A stretch of DNA of 64,000 nt from Onchidella celtica (Eukaryota > Mollusca > Gastropoda > Systellommatophora > Onchidiidae): the NCBI GenBank assembly GCA_963931925.1, contig OZ007573.1, positions 34,619,749 through 34,683,748 of the forward strand. Direction: 5' to 3'. Each line of letters begins with the position of its first letter. Position 1 is the first letter of the stretch. The position numbers were made by a program, and so were the translations under genes. Below the pieces are notes generated by a model. That model ran no database searches and was not told the DNA's origin. It saw only the letters and a list, made by a program, of their open reading frames with translations. This document shows, piece by piece, positions 47,801 through 59,082 of the stretch.

Positions 47801-50800
47801 GAAATGATGGTTTTTCATTGTCCCATACAACCTTAACTATATAATTCTATATAGCTCCCTTTTAAATGGACGCAAAATCAATAAAATTAAGACTGTTGCT
47901 TATTAAGAAACACTGAAATGCCGTACAATGAGCTGTTGTGCATTTAAGAACTATCATTCTTTATCCACTGAATTATTATATTATTATTCCTACAGAAACG
48001 TCCTCTTTTTGGTGTTTCTCCCTTAGAGTTGTAGTAACTAGGCCATACAATTATTTTAATGTAATAATTCTATAATTAAAAACCATTACTGTTAACACTG
48101 TGTACCTTGCATGACCAATCCAAATATGCCACGAAAATTATAGATTTGTGACAGTTAATTTGAATAACAGATGGGAACTTGGAAAAGGAGGTTTGATGGA
48201 TGGATGAATGGATGGATGGATGGATGGATGGATGGACGGACGTATGGGTGGGTGGCTGGCTAGCTGGATGGATGGATGGATGGATGCATAGGTGGGTGGC
48301 TGGTTGGCTGGATGGATGGATTGTGGATGGATAGATCCAATAAATCATGGCTGAATCATGGATAAGTAAATGATTGATGGACGGATTCAAGGACGGAGGG
48401 ACTGTACCACTACAGTCGACATGCAACTCAGTGATAAAATAATGTATCATACGGCCTCAGATAGTCAAAAGAAATGGTTTTAATCGCCATTTTCTGAGTC
48501 TTTTCACTTAAAAAAAAACACTGTGCAATGACAAAATCGTAATAGAAATATAGGAAAAAAGTAACTTACTTTCTTTGTACGTTTTGGTACAATCGCTTAA
48601 GACGTGTTTCTCTAGTGTATACTGGGACAATTCCAGATTCTCGATGTAGTCAATAGGTTTATGGTCCAACCACCGATAGATGATATTTTCCATTGTATAG
48701 CCATCTGTAACAGCAGACAAAGTGATTTCATCCTGACATTAACCAGCGTCTGGTATGAGTTTAAATTTTATTTATAACACACCCTATATTATGGCCATTT
48801 AGTAAGTATAGCATTTTTTTGTTTGTTAATTTACTAATTTGTGGCCGATCTCCAAAAACATTACCGTGGTTATACTGCCAAAGAAAAAGTTGTTTTGGCC
48901 ACTTGGGTAAATCCTTACCCCTGAACAAAACCCTATCCCACAAACTTAAATAAATGCTCTCTGTGCTAATAAAGCCCACTATAGCCACATGGCGCGAATA
49001 GTTATTCAGATTATCAAAATGCACGCAATGCTTGTTATGGAATGAAACTATATCGAAAAAATACAGTAAAGGGGCCAAGACACTGCCGAGATGTCATACA
49101 ATTTTTAAAAGTTCTGGACATCAAATTCTGACCATCTGGGCCGTGTCTTTGAATTGGGTCTCTGGGCGAGAGAGAATTAAGAGGTTCCTGATCCAGAATG
49201 CTTTGCTGTTATTATATCAAGGGGTATCTGCCACATTGTTGTATGTCACATTTTGCACATTTGGAAGTTTTGTCATGAAAGTGGTTCTTTCACTCCAAAT
49301 TTCATTGTGTATGTGTATTCCAATCGGTTAAAAACTTTTCGAGATAATTATGTGTTTGTGACGTTATGTCTTATGCGTTTTAGCCCTTTTGCCAACCAAA
49401 CTTCAATCCTTATTTTCTCAAAAAGGCAAAAAAGCCCAGTCATACAACAATGAGGCAAATACCCGACGATATGTTGTCGGGAGGAAAGACGGAAGGAATT
49501 TTACTCACAGCTGGCGATTTTTATGGGACATTTCTGTACATCCAGGGGATAATTCTGTAACCGCATGTGGCAGGATAATAACACGGACAATCTGCAATAA
49601 CAGGAAACATTAAAGTTTTCTACCTTCTGAGTGGATTCTCTCGTCAAAATCGATGTCGGTAAGAGATTAACTTTACAACATTGCAGTACGGTAAACCCTC
49701 ATTTTTTGGCAAGTTTATTGCGCTGACCCTATCATGAAAGAATCTACTTTTACAGGAGATGGACAGGGAGAGATTAAGCACATACTTAGGACATCAAGAG
49801 AGAGAGATGGGGGGGGGGGGGAACAGCACCACACCATGGACCACAACGGTGCAAAACTGCAAATGGTGCAGATGAACCAGGGTCCACAGAAAGGGGCCCC
49901 CACAATAAATGAAACATGTCAAGTATTTGCTGGCCTGTAAGATTCGTTTTTTAAATTGATTTTTAAATGTATTAGTGTATTTTATGGGTTATTTTTGTTT
50001 ATAGTTGAATTGCACGTACAGTATATGGGGGCTTAATTGCTTGAGGCTTTTAAAGGCCTTAATCCGGCTCTTACGCGGGAGAAAAAAAAGTACTTGAAAC
50101 GTATCCTTTGTTCATTTGTTGTTAAATAAATAAACACTTTTGAACCATTATACTGTCCCTAGAAAACAAAAATGAAGGCAACAAACACGACGAACGTTTC
50201 TATCTGCAGTTGAACGAAAACCTTTGGGCAGTATCGTGATAAGGCCAGAGAATAATTGTATAGTTATCTGCTTTCCTGGTGGCTTTACTAGTTATAATCT
50301 ATTTAGATCAAACAGAAACTGTGCAAAATTGCAGCAAGTCTACGCCTCAGTTCAAAGCAAATGCATTACCCTTAAATACTATACTCTTTTTGCTGTTAAT
50401 CGTCGTGAGGATGCCGTCCAATTAAATTCATCCACACATTAGGAAAAACCGCAAAGGCTCCAAATTCATATGAAAGTTTCATCTTCTGTTACAACTGACG
50501 CAGGCTGTAATAATGACATAAAGTTCAAATTAACAGCATAATTCTCACACCGCTGCAACTTTTTTCTGCTGCACAGAGTTTTCGTTTTTTTGTCCTTTTT
50601 TTGTTTCACCTTTAAAAAAAAAACAAAAAAACAAATCACTGTATAAACAGGGAATCCAGACGGTGAAAGGCTAATTGATGATAAACCAGCTTATTTTACT
50701 AGTATCAAATGACAGAATCAACAAGACGTACCTCATACTGTAATAAATGGTACCATTTCTGTACAGATGCATCAATTTGTTTGGAACTGTCACCATGTGA

Positions 50801-50984
50801 AAGTCTCCCTTCTTCTCATTTCTGGGGAAAGTCAAGGAAAGAAAACATAAATAATTTTTGATATTGTTGCTAAGAGAGCGCTGAACGCACTAGCTTTGGA
50901 CTGCCTGATTACCATTAAATCCTTCCTTAACCTCTCCTTCTCCCTCCCTAATTTGCTCTCTCTCGCTCATTATCTAGCTATCTA

Positions 50985-51031
<47 letters not shown>

Positions 51032-53182
51032 GTCTGTCTGTCTATCTGTGTACCTACGTACCTATATGTCCGTCTGTTTATCTGTGTATGTGTGTGCCTG
51101 TTTATGTATTTATCCATCTACCTAATATCAATCTGTCTCTCGTACTCTTTCTGTATGTCTCTTTCTCTCTCTTAAACACACAACAAAACCAATCCAAGAA
51201 ATTTCGTTTCCCTTTTTTTTTTTCTTATTTCAGTTTGCGCCCCCCCCCCCCCCCCCAAGAAATCTTCGTAATCCGTCAGGCTTGAGAAGTCCTACCTCTA
51301 CAGACTTCCTTTAACTCTTACCTGAAGAAAGTGTCGGGCACCCACACTTGGTTCATCAGTTTGGCATCCAGTTCTAACCATGTGGCGTTGGTAAGATTGG
51401 TAAAGGCCAGGCGTTTGTCTATCCATCGTTGGCGTAGGAAGATGTTCATGGAATAGTCCTGGTACAGACAAAGTATGGGCATGGTTTGAGTCTATCTAAT
51501 GAAATGATCACAGGCATTTCATTGCAGACCATCTATTAAACACGTGTCTTTCAATATAGGAGTAGGCAGGGTTTCAGGTTATCCATTAAAATGAACACAG
51601 GCCTTCAATACAGAAGTGGGCATGGTTTCAGGTTATCTATCAAAGACAGATCTTTCATTATAGGAACAGGCAGGGCTTCAGGCTGTCTATTAAAATGAAT
51701 ACAGTCCTTTCAATACAGAGGTTGGCGGGGTTTCAGGTAATCTGTTAAAAAAAACAACCCACAAATCTTTCAATATAGAAGTGGGCGGAGCTTAATGGTC
51801 GAGATTTACAGACATTTCGGTATGGGGTTTGCAGGATACTGCAGGATACTGGACAGCAATTAATGCTTTAAATCACACCGCTCCACGTTATTTGTTCAAA
51901 GACAAGGAATCGACGTGCGGGAGATACCCCAAATAAAATTTAACTTAATCTTAAGGCCTTGATGAGTCAATGAGATTAAGCAAAACTGTACTTTGAAGGC
52001 CGTCCCATATATTATACTTATTTCATGTAAATCAGATATCTAAAGCTAACGTTTTTTTCGTTTAGTTTCCATATTTTAAAGAATACTCAAGTTATCCAAT
52101 TTCCATCTCCTCGCCCATGGCCAATGGAATTAAAAGGGATCTCGCACAATAGCGAGACAGAAAGGAGTCTATCTCACTATTTGGAGAGCGTAAAAAATAT
52201 TGCTGAAGCAGCTGGCTGAAGGGGTACCCCGTGCACTGACTCAAACAAGAGGCAAAATAGACGTGTGACTCACTCTTACTGAAATGGCCATTCATCTGTA
52301 CCATTATTAATCTTTCAGTAATGAGAAACGTCACATATTTTTTATTTTGGGTTGACAAGTAATTACAACAAGGGATTGTATCAGATTTGTTCGTTTGCCC
52401 ATCTATTGGACATCTGATAAATGTGGCGTTTTGCCACTGGGGTAACAGCTGATAGATGTGGCCTTTTGCCATTGGGGTTACAGCTGCGAAATGTATTATG
52501 TAAAACTGTTATCAATGATCAGATTATTCGTGTCGCAGCCCTGACTGTTTGTTTACTGTTTTGTTTCTTTCTTTATTCGTATATTTTTTTTTTGTAAGGG
52601 TTAAGTCTCTTTTCAGCACAATAAAGCTGTGTCAGAGACAATGCTTGAGTCCGGCCCTTCACCTGTAAGTGCCTTAAAAACACCACCGAATTCTGGTTAA
52701 AGATCCCATCCCTCGCACTCGCACTGGAGGGGGGTGGGATGAGGAGGGTTGGGGGGGGGGGGTAATGTTCAAACGCTCTATTAATTTTAGTCATCATACT
52801 GGCTATAGATGGCATATTATCAATTTACCGTTATCCCAAGTCTTTTTGTTCTCCTTAATCCTCCCATAGCAAAAGCAAAAGGTGTCCGATATTATGGACT
52901 GGACTTACCATTGACTGCTCATTGACAGTGTCTATACTGAGAATATAGATCTGAACGTCCACAGTGGTCGCTCGCTCTGGAGACGACATAGAAAGAAAAA
53001 AAAACTTTTAACTGAAATGTATTCCTTAGCTTCAGTACATGTTTATGCATAATATAAATAAAAATTAATTGAAATACCAGTAGAAAACCTGCACTTACTG
53101 GGCCAAGAACAAAACTTGGGTTTCTACTCACCCTTATTCTCTTGGTCTCGTTTTGATAGATGTTCTTTTTCTCCCTCTCCCC

Positions 53183-53237
<55 letters not shown>

Positions 53238-54355
53238 CTCAGTCTCTCTCTCTCTTTTTTTGTTTTATCCGTCCTATCCCCGTCACCGGACGCGTGTCAA
53301 ATACAGTCTCAAATGCACTGGGCTTACCGATGGGATTAAAAAAAACAACACGTTCATTGTTTTTTGCTATCATAATAACATTTGTAAAAGATTGCTTGGC
53401 ACTTCCAAGATCACAATAGTTCGATGTACAAAAGGGATTGGGTTAGATTAGTTGACCGCTAAGAAAATAAATTTCATAATTTTTGAAACTGTCTGAAGGC
53501 TGTAGCACTGAAGGGGAAAAAAAGTGACCAAATTGCATCACAATGAAATACTCCCGCCACATTAAAAGAAAAATTGATATGTATTTATATAATAAGATTG
53601 CACTCCCCTTAATCAATAGAATGAATTACATTCCCCCAAGGAGTTCACATTCATGATTTTTCATTTCGCTTATAACTGTGAAGGATTCCTCGAAATGTGA
53701 AGTCCATAAAGGAAAATTTCTCCAAACTGCTCTTCTCGTGCCGGAAAGTGAAAAGTGAAAAATATTGATGGATAACACGATTTGTTTGGTTTTGTTTCGT
53801 AGTACTTTTCAGCCGCTATGCTGGACATTTCCGTCATAGCTTTATTATGCACGATATGAATTGTTCCACTCGCAATCACCCGACATTGTGTTGATGATCC
53901 CATTAGGGGTTATGTATGAAACCTCTCTCTGTATAGCATAGCATTGCAATTCCCGCGACAGAACAGTATTAGCTGATACTTTATGACGAAAGACCTACAA
54001 TGAATTGAACTGAGCTAGAACAATTTCAACAGCGGCGCCTATTTTCTGCCCACAACCCATTTTAATGCTGCTGTACTTCTCTTTCCTCTTCGTATGGTAA
54101 AACTGTCATGGCCTCTCTTCAACAACAAATTTCAAAATCAGAGAACAGAGAATGTCGAGGAAATACTAGATAAATTCGAGCCTTCTCGCTGAAGAAATGT
54201 TTTGTTAATGGCCCAAATAGCGTCTACGGTACTAAAAAAAAAAATTTAAAAATCCTGCTTTCACTTTGGAAAGAAGCAACATACCTAACTCATAGTCCGG
54301 AGAAATCCGAGCATTGTAGGTAGAGTTGAGTATCAAGATCTCCAAGACATCTTGT
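39696..54355 (-). CDS. Anion-selective Cys-loop ligand-gated channel, glycine receptor/GluCl-like (nine exons recognised)
   Basis: This is a pentameric ligand-gated chloride-channel subunit of the plasma membrane. Minus-strand exons are 54355-54285, 52976-52909, 51458-51322, 50821-50732, 49591-49509, 48704-48570, 47406-47239, 43057-42843 and 39777-39696. The first eight join in phase and include the 68-bp and 83-bp exons usual in this family. They encode the ligand-binding domain, the signature loop [15 protein letters not shown] (13 residues between the cysteines), a loop C with the GlyR-type second cysteine pair ([14 protein letters not shown]), M1, M2 with the anion filter PARISLG, M3 and M4. 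The exon for the M3-M4 loop (42843 to 39777) and the signal-peptide exon(s) upstream of 54355 were not found; the M4 exon phase requires a missing exon. GluCl or another chloride channel remains possible. Confidence 0.92.
39880..40060 (-). repeat. Inverted partner of 42660-42830
   Basis: About 170 bp matches the reverse complement of 42660-42830 (AAATCAGCATCATTAAT, TCATGCTATGCGCCATGGGC, GTGCACGATTTT, GGTGCGAAGAAGGGAGTGTC). A partial third copy is at 42415-42480. Confidence 0.75.
40320..40850 (+). repeat. 34-bp minisatellite, about 15 copies
   Basis: The consensus begins GTCAACACATCTGGTGTCAA and continues TGGATATATTACCT. Because 34 is not a multiple of 3, every frame cycles through the same words; the apparent proteins ([10 protein letters not shown]...) are artefacts. 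It lies in the last intron region of the receptor gene. Confidence 0.95.
41022..41261 (+). mobile_element. MITE family B, copy 2
   Basis: The 240-bp element has inverted ends GGTATTTGCCATATTGTTGT and ACAACAATATGGAAAATACC, plus the shared core TTTTCGAGATATGTGTTTGT. Confidence 0.8.
41660..41832 (+). repeat. GA/GACA low-complexity tract
   Basis: It is a purine tract of GAGA, GACAGA and GAAAGA units ending in a G run. Confidence 0.95.
41829..41992 (+). repeat. Dispersed repeat, copy 2 (pair with 39003-39172)
   Basis: It matches 39003-39172 in order and orientation; both copies start at a G run next to a different flank. Confidence 0.7.
42660..42830 (+). repeat. Inverted partner of 39880-40060
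   Basis: It contains AAATCAGCATCATTAAT, TCATGCTGTGCGCCATGGGC and GGTGCGAAGAAGAGAGTGTC. It ends about 13 bp from the donor of the receptor M3 exon. Confidence 0.75.
42843..43057 (-). CDS. Cys-loop receptor exon: M2 end, M3 and start of cytoplasmic loop
   Basis: The acceptor is GCTTTCCAG/TGC and the donor is AACGGG/GTAATT. It reads [20 protein letters not shown], then [20 protein letters not shown] (M3) and [12 protein letters not shown], very close to GlyR subunits. It ends at a codon boundary. Confidence 0.95.
43079..43322 (+). mobile_element. MITE family C, copy 2
   Basis: The ends are CCTTAGAATGACAAGATTCT and GAGAACCTTGTCATTCTTGG. It is homologous to 33751-33992 and lies 20 bp upstream of a receptor exon, within its intron. 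Confidence 0.8.
43785..44020 (+). mobile_element. Foldback MITE family D, copy 3
   Basis: The left end is CTGTGTTTTCGTTTGTGAGG with GAAACGTCAAAAATCCATCA; the right end has GGTTTTTGACGTTTCC twice and ACACATGAAAACACAG. Confidence 0.75.
45555..46672. mobile_element. Element with ~165-bp long inverted repeats
   Basis: Left arm ~45555-45722 and right arm ~46497-46672 are imperfect inverse copies. On the left ACCAAAATGATTATTGAT and GCCTCCGACAAATATGTGTA are mirrored on the right by TACACATATTTGTCGGAGGC and ATCAATAATCATTTTGGT. The ~775-bp spacer has no recognised coding sequence. It lies in a receptor intron. Confidence 0.75.
46660..47222 (+). repeat. ~65-bp direct repeat pair (46660-46728 and 47154-47222)
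   Basis: Both copies contain CTTGCTGCGACCCCACAG followed by TTTTTCTGTGG, including a small hairpin CCACAG/CTGTGG. The second copy ends 17 bp from the splice donor of the M1-M2 exon. Confidence 0.75.
47239..47406 (-). CDS. Cys-loop receptor exon: M1 and M2 start
   Basis: The acceptor is TCTGAGCAG/CTG and the donor is CACAG/GTAATT. It reads [20 protein letters not shown], then [20 protein letters not shown] (M1) and [16 protein letters not shown]. The PAR motif at the M2 mouth is the anion-selectivity signature. Confidence 0.95.
48190..48330 (+). repeat. (GGAT)n-like array
   Basis: It is composed of GGATGGATGGAT units with GGTGGCTGGCT interruptions. Confidence 0.95.
48570..48704 (-). CDS. Cys-loop receptor exon: loop C region
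   Basis: The acceptor is CTGTTACAG/ATG and the donor is GAAA/GTAAGT; the exon is 135 bp. It reads [17 protein letters not shown], then [20 protein letters not shown]. The Cys is the first of the extra GlyR-type disulfide. Confidence 0.93.
49222..49464 (+). mobile_element. MITE family B, copy 3
   Basis: The ends are GGGTATCTGCCACATTGTTG and CAACAATGAGGCAAATACCC. It shares the interior with 41022-41261 and ends about 45 bp from the donor of the Cys-loop exon. Confidence 0.8.
49509..49591 (-). CDS. Cys-loop receptor exon: Cys loop (83 bp)
   Basis: The acceptor is GTTATTGCAG/ATT and the donor is AGCT/GTGAGT. It reads [20 protein letters not shown] then CPIKIAS. Confidence 0.96.
50732..50821 (-). 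CDS. Cys-loop receptor exon: loop A/E region
   Basis: The acceptor is TTTCCCCAG/AAA and the donor is ATGAG/GTACGT. It reads [20 protein letters not shown], then RNGTIYYSM. Confidence 0.95.
50969..51126 (+). repeat. (TCTG)n/(TATC)n array
   Basis: TCTGTCTG units grade into TCTATCTG and related tetranucleotides. It is intronic in the receptor gene. Confidence 0.95.
51322..51458 (-). CDS. Cys-loop receptor exon: loop D/A region
   Basis: The acceptor is TCTGTACCAG/GAC and the donor is TTCAG/GTAAGA; the exon is 137 bp. It reads [19 protein letters not shown], then [11 protein letters not shown], the conserved W-x-P-D-T motif. NLT and NAT are sequons. Confidence 0.96.
52615..52730 (+). repeat. Body fragment of the second SINE type
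   Basis: It resembles 38815-38925 (CAGCACAAT, a CAGAGA...GGCTTAAGTCC-like run, AAACACC); no tRNA-like head follows. Confidence 0.4.
52909..52976 (-). CDS. Cys-loop receptor exon (68 bp)
   Basis: The acceptor is GTCTCCAG/AGC and the donor is CAATG/GTAAGT. It reads [20 protein letters not shown] then QSM, the beta-strand 1-2 region; 68 bp is the usual length of this exon. Confidence 0.93.
53186..53265 (+). repeat. (CT)n microsatellite
   Basis: It is a long CT array interrupted once by GACCTCAG, within a receptor intron. Confidence 0.97.
54285..54355 (-). CDS. Cys-loop receptor exon: N-terminal region
   Basis: The acceptor is TATTTTCAG/ACA and the donor is TTAG/GTATGT. It reads [20 protein letters not shown] then YEL. 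The Y-x-x-R-I-x-P motif is that of GlyR/GluCl subunits before strand 1. Confidence 0.88.
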
Positions 54356-54945
54356 CTGAAAATAGATCAAAACAAGGAGAAACATGAATGAAGTATGTGT
54401 AACAACTTTATGGTAAATCTACTTTGTTCAACTGGGATTGACGCCATGGGGCCCACGCCGTTGGTGTTTTCATACTGTAAGGAATTCTGGTGCTATTGTC
54501 AAAAGTTGATGGCGCACTGAGACCATTCTGTTTTGGCTTGGTTTTAGTGTGAGATGTGATCTATGGAGTTGAATTGGATCCCGTACACTAATGAGATTGA
54601 AACAGTTCTCTTTCACTAGCTCGAGTGTGTCTTGAGTCAGCAGCTGGTGAAAGGAGAGACCCCGAGCACTGGGTAAAAACAGATGTAATAAACACTTGAC
54701 CAGTACGCCAAACCAACCTTAAGCTGTCGAGTAAATGAAAAGTCTTGCGGGAGATGGTAAGCACAGAGATCTGTCATCCTAAGTCTCAACACTAAATACC
54801 ATATACTTAGACATTGAGTCGAGCTACTATGTGATAAGCCCCCGAATTAGAAACAAACAATTAAAGAAAAAATAAAATTATTATTCCCAAAGAACTGAAA
54901 ATGTAATAAATGACTGACTTTCGGACATTATGTCCTTGCTTGTTA

Positions 54946-54983
54946 AAAGAATTTCCCCAGAGCTAGCTCTGGGGAAATTCTTT
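54946..54983. repeat. 38-bp perfect palindrome
   Basis: AAAGAATTTCCCCAGAGCT is followed immediately by its reverse complement with no spacer; the centre is between 54964 and 54965. A further half-copy (TAGCTCTGGGGAAATTC) follows at 54989. Confidence 0.92.
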
Positions 54984-55019
54984 GGAAATAGCTCTGGGGA
55001 AATTCTGGGGAAATATATT

Positions 55020-58000
55020 TTTATATCTTCGGCGTTTATTTATAGTCTCTCACTTTTTACTATTTGTTTCTAAAGTACACGCTCCCCTTTTTCCCTTTGT
55101 TTTTGTATGTGGCTGTAAACAAAGCCAGAGTCCGAAACTAGCTTTAGCGTATTACTTTTCTAAGTTCTTCACAGTTTCTATGTAATGTCCAGTTTTCTCG
55201 TATCCGTTCACTATCGTCATGTACAGGATTTACAGCCCCAGTCCCACAAAACCTTTATCGAAGAGTACCATAGGGAACCACACTAATGAAAGTGTGCTTC
55301 ACCCACAGACGGGGCTACTATCAAGAGATCGATTTTGGGAGACGTCAGACAATGATTGCACTAGAGGAGTGACGAGACCATTACATTCTCTACCAGGACA
55401 TTAGTTATAACAAATGTTATGGAAAACACACGATATTATTATGCAGAAACAAGGATCAGACACCCTCATCACATCAATCTGACCTACCAAAAGCGATTTA
55501 TACATTCTCATACTGACAGAATATGCACTGGAAAACTCTTCATTGGCTATGTACACCATCTTATTATGTTTAGGTGAAAAGGAGCGTTTGAAAAAGCGAG
55601 ATTACAAGAGTCCTTCAGACCACGAATTCCTTACACTACACTGAGATATTATCCTTGAGCCAGTTTTGCATTGGACAGCAAGATCATTATGTAACACGTA
55701 GTTATTCTAGAATCTGGAGTCAGCGACGCAAAATCCAGTGGTAGTCCAGATAGAAACTCTATCTCTCTCTAGGGAGCTTTCAGCCTAAATTTAGTGCCCC
55801 CTTCACCATTAACCCCTTATTCAAGAGAGACAATTTTTGTTGAATCTATGAAAGCGATGTGAAAAAGATTGGGCTACACTAGCTAACACCTAAGAAAATA
55901 AATATTATAGTTTTTGAAACTGTTTTTCATGTTGCAGCGTTGAGCAAAATACATGCCCAACACCCCCCCCCAACCCCACCCCACACACACATGCGCACGT
56001 CAATGCCCCTTCATTTACCGATTTATTCAAGGGGGACACATTTTTTATTGAATTTTGTTCTCAATATCTATGAATTATTCAAGATTGCCAATCTTGCTGC
56101 CACTCGTTGCCGGCAAATCTTTGACTGCACAGCACAGCATTTTTGTACATCTGAGAAATGCATGGAATTTTGCCAGTGATCTGTACCGCATCTATCTGCA
56201 TCAGGAAATTGCATACGAAATGTGACACCTTTTGGCATGCTCGTGTCTTCCCCGAACATGAAAAAGAAATGCCATATTTTTCTAGCCGGCGGGAAAGCTT
56301 CAGTGCTACATTTATCTTACCCGAAATGTAGCAAGGAACGGCAAGATGAATGAAATCTCAGTATGTATACAGATAGAATTTTCTTTTCATTTTCAGTCTG
56401 AATGTAATCGACTCAAGGAAGGGACGGTGGTCTTCATGACGGCTGAGTTCAATTGTCCGCGACCTTAAAATCTCACAGAAATAACAAAGATAAAGCGGTC
56501 AAAGAATTAATATGTAATTTTCCAGCACAGGAAGAAGAGGAATATACCAATTACGGACCATTGTACTTCAGATGGACGAAGGAAAGCAGCAAAAATTTAC
56601 TTCAAAGGAAGTCCCACAGGTTGGATGGATGACAACATACATACGTTATTAAATTTTATTTCCAAGTCTGGGAATGAGTGGCCGCATTTCTGCAAGGCAA
56701 AGCATGTCTGTAAGTATGGAAATGAGTGGCATCGTTCCTGCTAGCCAGTGCATGTCATGTACAACGCCAGCTATTTCGCCCATGTCTTCTGTACCAAATC
56801 TTAAAATATATGAATAAAGACAGCGTATCCTAGAAAGCTTAAAATTACCTTTACAATAAATACCAATAAAAATTATTACGGTTTCTGAGCAGTCCAGACC
56901 GTGGAATTCTTTTTAAACACTGAACGTCAGCGGTGCTTTTCTTGCCATAACAAAATTATCTTGTTCTGGGTCGGCTTTTAAACTGTTTTGGTTTCTTCTT
57001 TCTCCGTCTGTGCTGACTTTTTAAATTCTGTCAAGCCCAGACCCCCACGGCTAAGCCGTGTTTTCCGGCATGAGAAATGGAGTCGAGACAAAATTGCACA
57101 GGACAGGAACATCCGAAAAGAGTTATTTCTCACAAATATTATTGTATTATAACACTGTCATACATAATGTAAAACAGTTTGTTCTTGAAGGCCCCGGAAT
57201 TAGTAGAATGGCTCTGTTTGTTTATGTAAATTGCAGTGACTCCTCGCCGTGTTAAGAGGCGCTGTTTCTGGTATTTTTATGGTGTAGCTCGATGGGCATG
57301 GGGTATCATGTAGAGCATCGCCTGTGGAGAGTTTAAGAAATCCCAAGGATCCGTATAAAAAACGCCAAGATGATGTAAATACTCCCAAGGTTCTTCCCAA
57401 CCTCCCAAAATGCATTTAAAATGTACAATTTCGTTATGCATTGAACTTAAACCCAGTGTCAGCGATTAGCTCGCAGATCACACAAAAATCATCTGATACA
57501 GGCGATCTCAAACTGCATCTTCGCCCATTTTGGCTTTGATCATCTTTTAAGCCGCAGATGGTATTGTTCGGAGAAGGGCAAATGTGTTTGTGCGTATATG
57601 AGTGTAAATGGGTTTACACAGAAATAACAGCAAATACACGAAAGTGCGAAAAATCCCAAGATCTTTAAAGAAAATGCCAAGATCCCAATCCCAAGGTAAA
57701 CCCAAAAAACTCCCAAGGTCCGGCAACACTGACCGTGACCAATTTCTTGGAAAACATTCTGGATGAAAACAAATAATAAAGAATGTATCGATTTCCAAAC
57801 TCTTGTTTCCTTTTAGGGTTCACGGAGCCTTGATGTCTAACAACTCATGGAGAGAAGGTTCATTTGACCCAAGGCGATACTCCAATCGATTCTATTGCTG
57901 TGAAATGTTTCAAGGTCAGCATCACAAATTTGACTGTTGCAAACTAAAATGAATTCCACTTTTTCAAAGAATTCAAAATTAATTCACCAGATGACTGTGT

Positions 58001-58380
58001 CACAGCGGCATCTTGCCATTGGACTTTACGACAACGTGTAAAGTAATGATAAAGTCAACTCATGTCAAGGGAGATCCCAGGAACGTACAGCAGAATGCAT
58101 TATGTGTAGCAACGGAACAAATAGAAATAATAGACATTTTGTCTGTATACGCCCTGTGGTCAAATTGCGTTTCTTTCCGCTTTTTGGGAGAGTCTGAGAG
58201 TTAGGATTAAGTTCAGGGTTAGGGCTACTGTTAGCTGATTGGCCATAGAATCTTTCGTTGGAGACATGGCCACAATACCTTTCTCAGAAACTGGTCACAA
58301 CTTGGTAACAAAAGCCCTTTTAATATAAGTACTTTGGCTATGTCACCAAAGACACCCTGCAAAACACCCTACACTACTTT
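55020..58380. other. Stretch without recognised genes
   Basis: The stretch is AT-rich, with short frames only. It could hold the first exon(s) of the Cys-loop receptor gene (minus strand), but I could not identify a signal-peptide exon. Confidence 0.45.
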
Positions 58381-58385
58381 TACGG
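58381..58385. repeat. Target-site duplication (left) of the LTR element
   Basis: TACGG immediately precedes the 5' LTR and recurs at 63776-63780. Confidence 0.92.
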
Positions 58386-58879
58386 TGTCAGGGTTTAAGT
58401 AATATAAATGCCGTGCTGGGTCACGACTTGTAAGGAGTTGATTTTTCACGGTCTCGTTGATTATAACCAGCGTAATTTGTCCTTGAACTGTCCTCGTGAA
58501 CAGTTTGTTTTTGAAACATTTTTTCTTAGAGATGGAAAGAAAGTGGGGCGAGATAGAATAAATGGATAAGTTAGGAGTGACAGTGCAATTCTCGACCCCG
58601 TGATTTTGATGAACACTTAGAAGGGAAGAGAAGGGATGAATAAGGATAGATAGTTTAAGACGCTTAGTCGCGTTCAGAAATTCGTACATAAAATGTAGAA
58701 AGCACGAGGGTTTAAAGATTTCAGTAATTGTTTTGACATTTTAAATTGACCTTGTCTGTTTTTAGTACAAGGCCGTGACCAACTCCCACGTAGAATATAT
58801 TAATACTGCGAGATGAGCTCGCATGGATGCACCAATCAAATCTAGGGATTTGGACGGTAATTTGCAGGTGGCTGCACAG

Positions 58880-58887
58880 TATAAAAG
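58880..58887 (+). promoter_or_regulatory. TATA box of the 5' LTR
   Basis: TATAAAAG lies in the middle of the LTR (context CACAGTATAAAAGCG), a plausible U3 promoter; the identical motif is at 62856-62863 in the 3' LTR. Confidence 0.55.
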
Positions 58888-59059
58888 CGTAGCCATACCC
58901 ATGTCCATTACTCCATACAGAAAATTCCAATCTGTGCAGGCGTCGGCACGATTCTGCCTGAAGAATCATAAGACTGTTGATTCATGTCTAGTCCACTATA
59001 GACATTGAGATGAAGCCATATGCTTGAATGAGATATGCCCACTGCTATTGTCTACTGTT

Positions 59060-59082
59060 CCCTGGTTTTTCTAATACCAGGG
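59060..59082 (+). other. Stem-loop in the LTR
   Basis: CCCTGGT and ACCAGGG are separated by nine bases about 175 bp downstream of the TATA box; the stem-loop is conserved in the 3' LTR. It may be an RNA structure of the R/U5 region. Confidence 0.45.
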
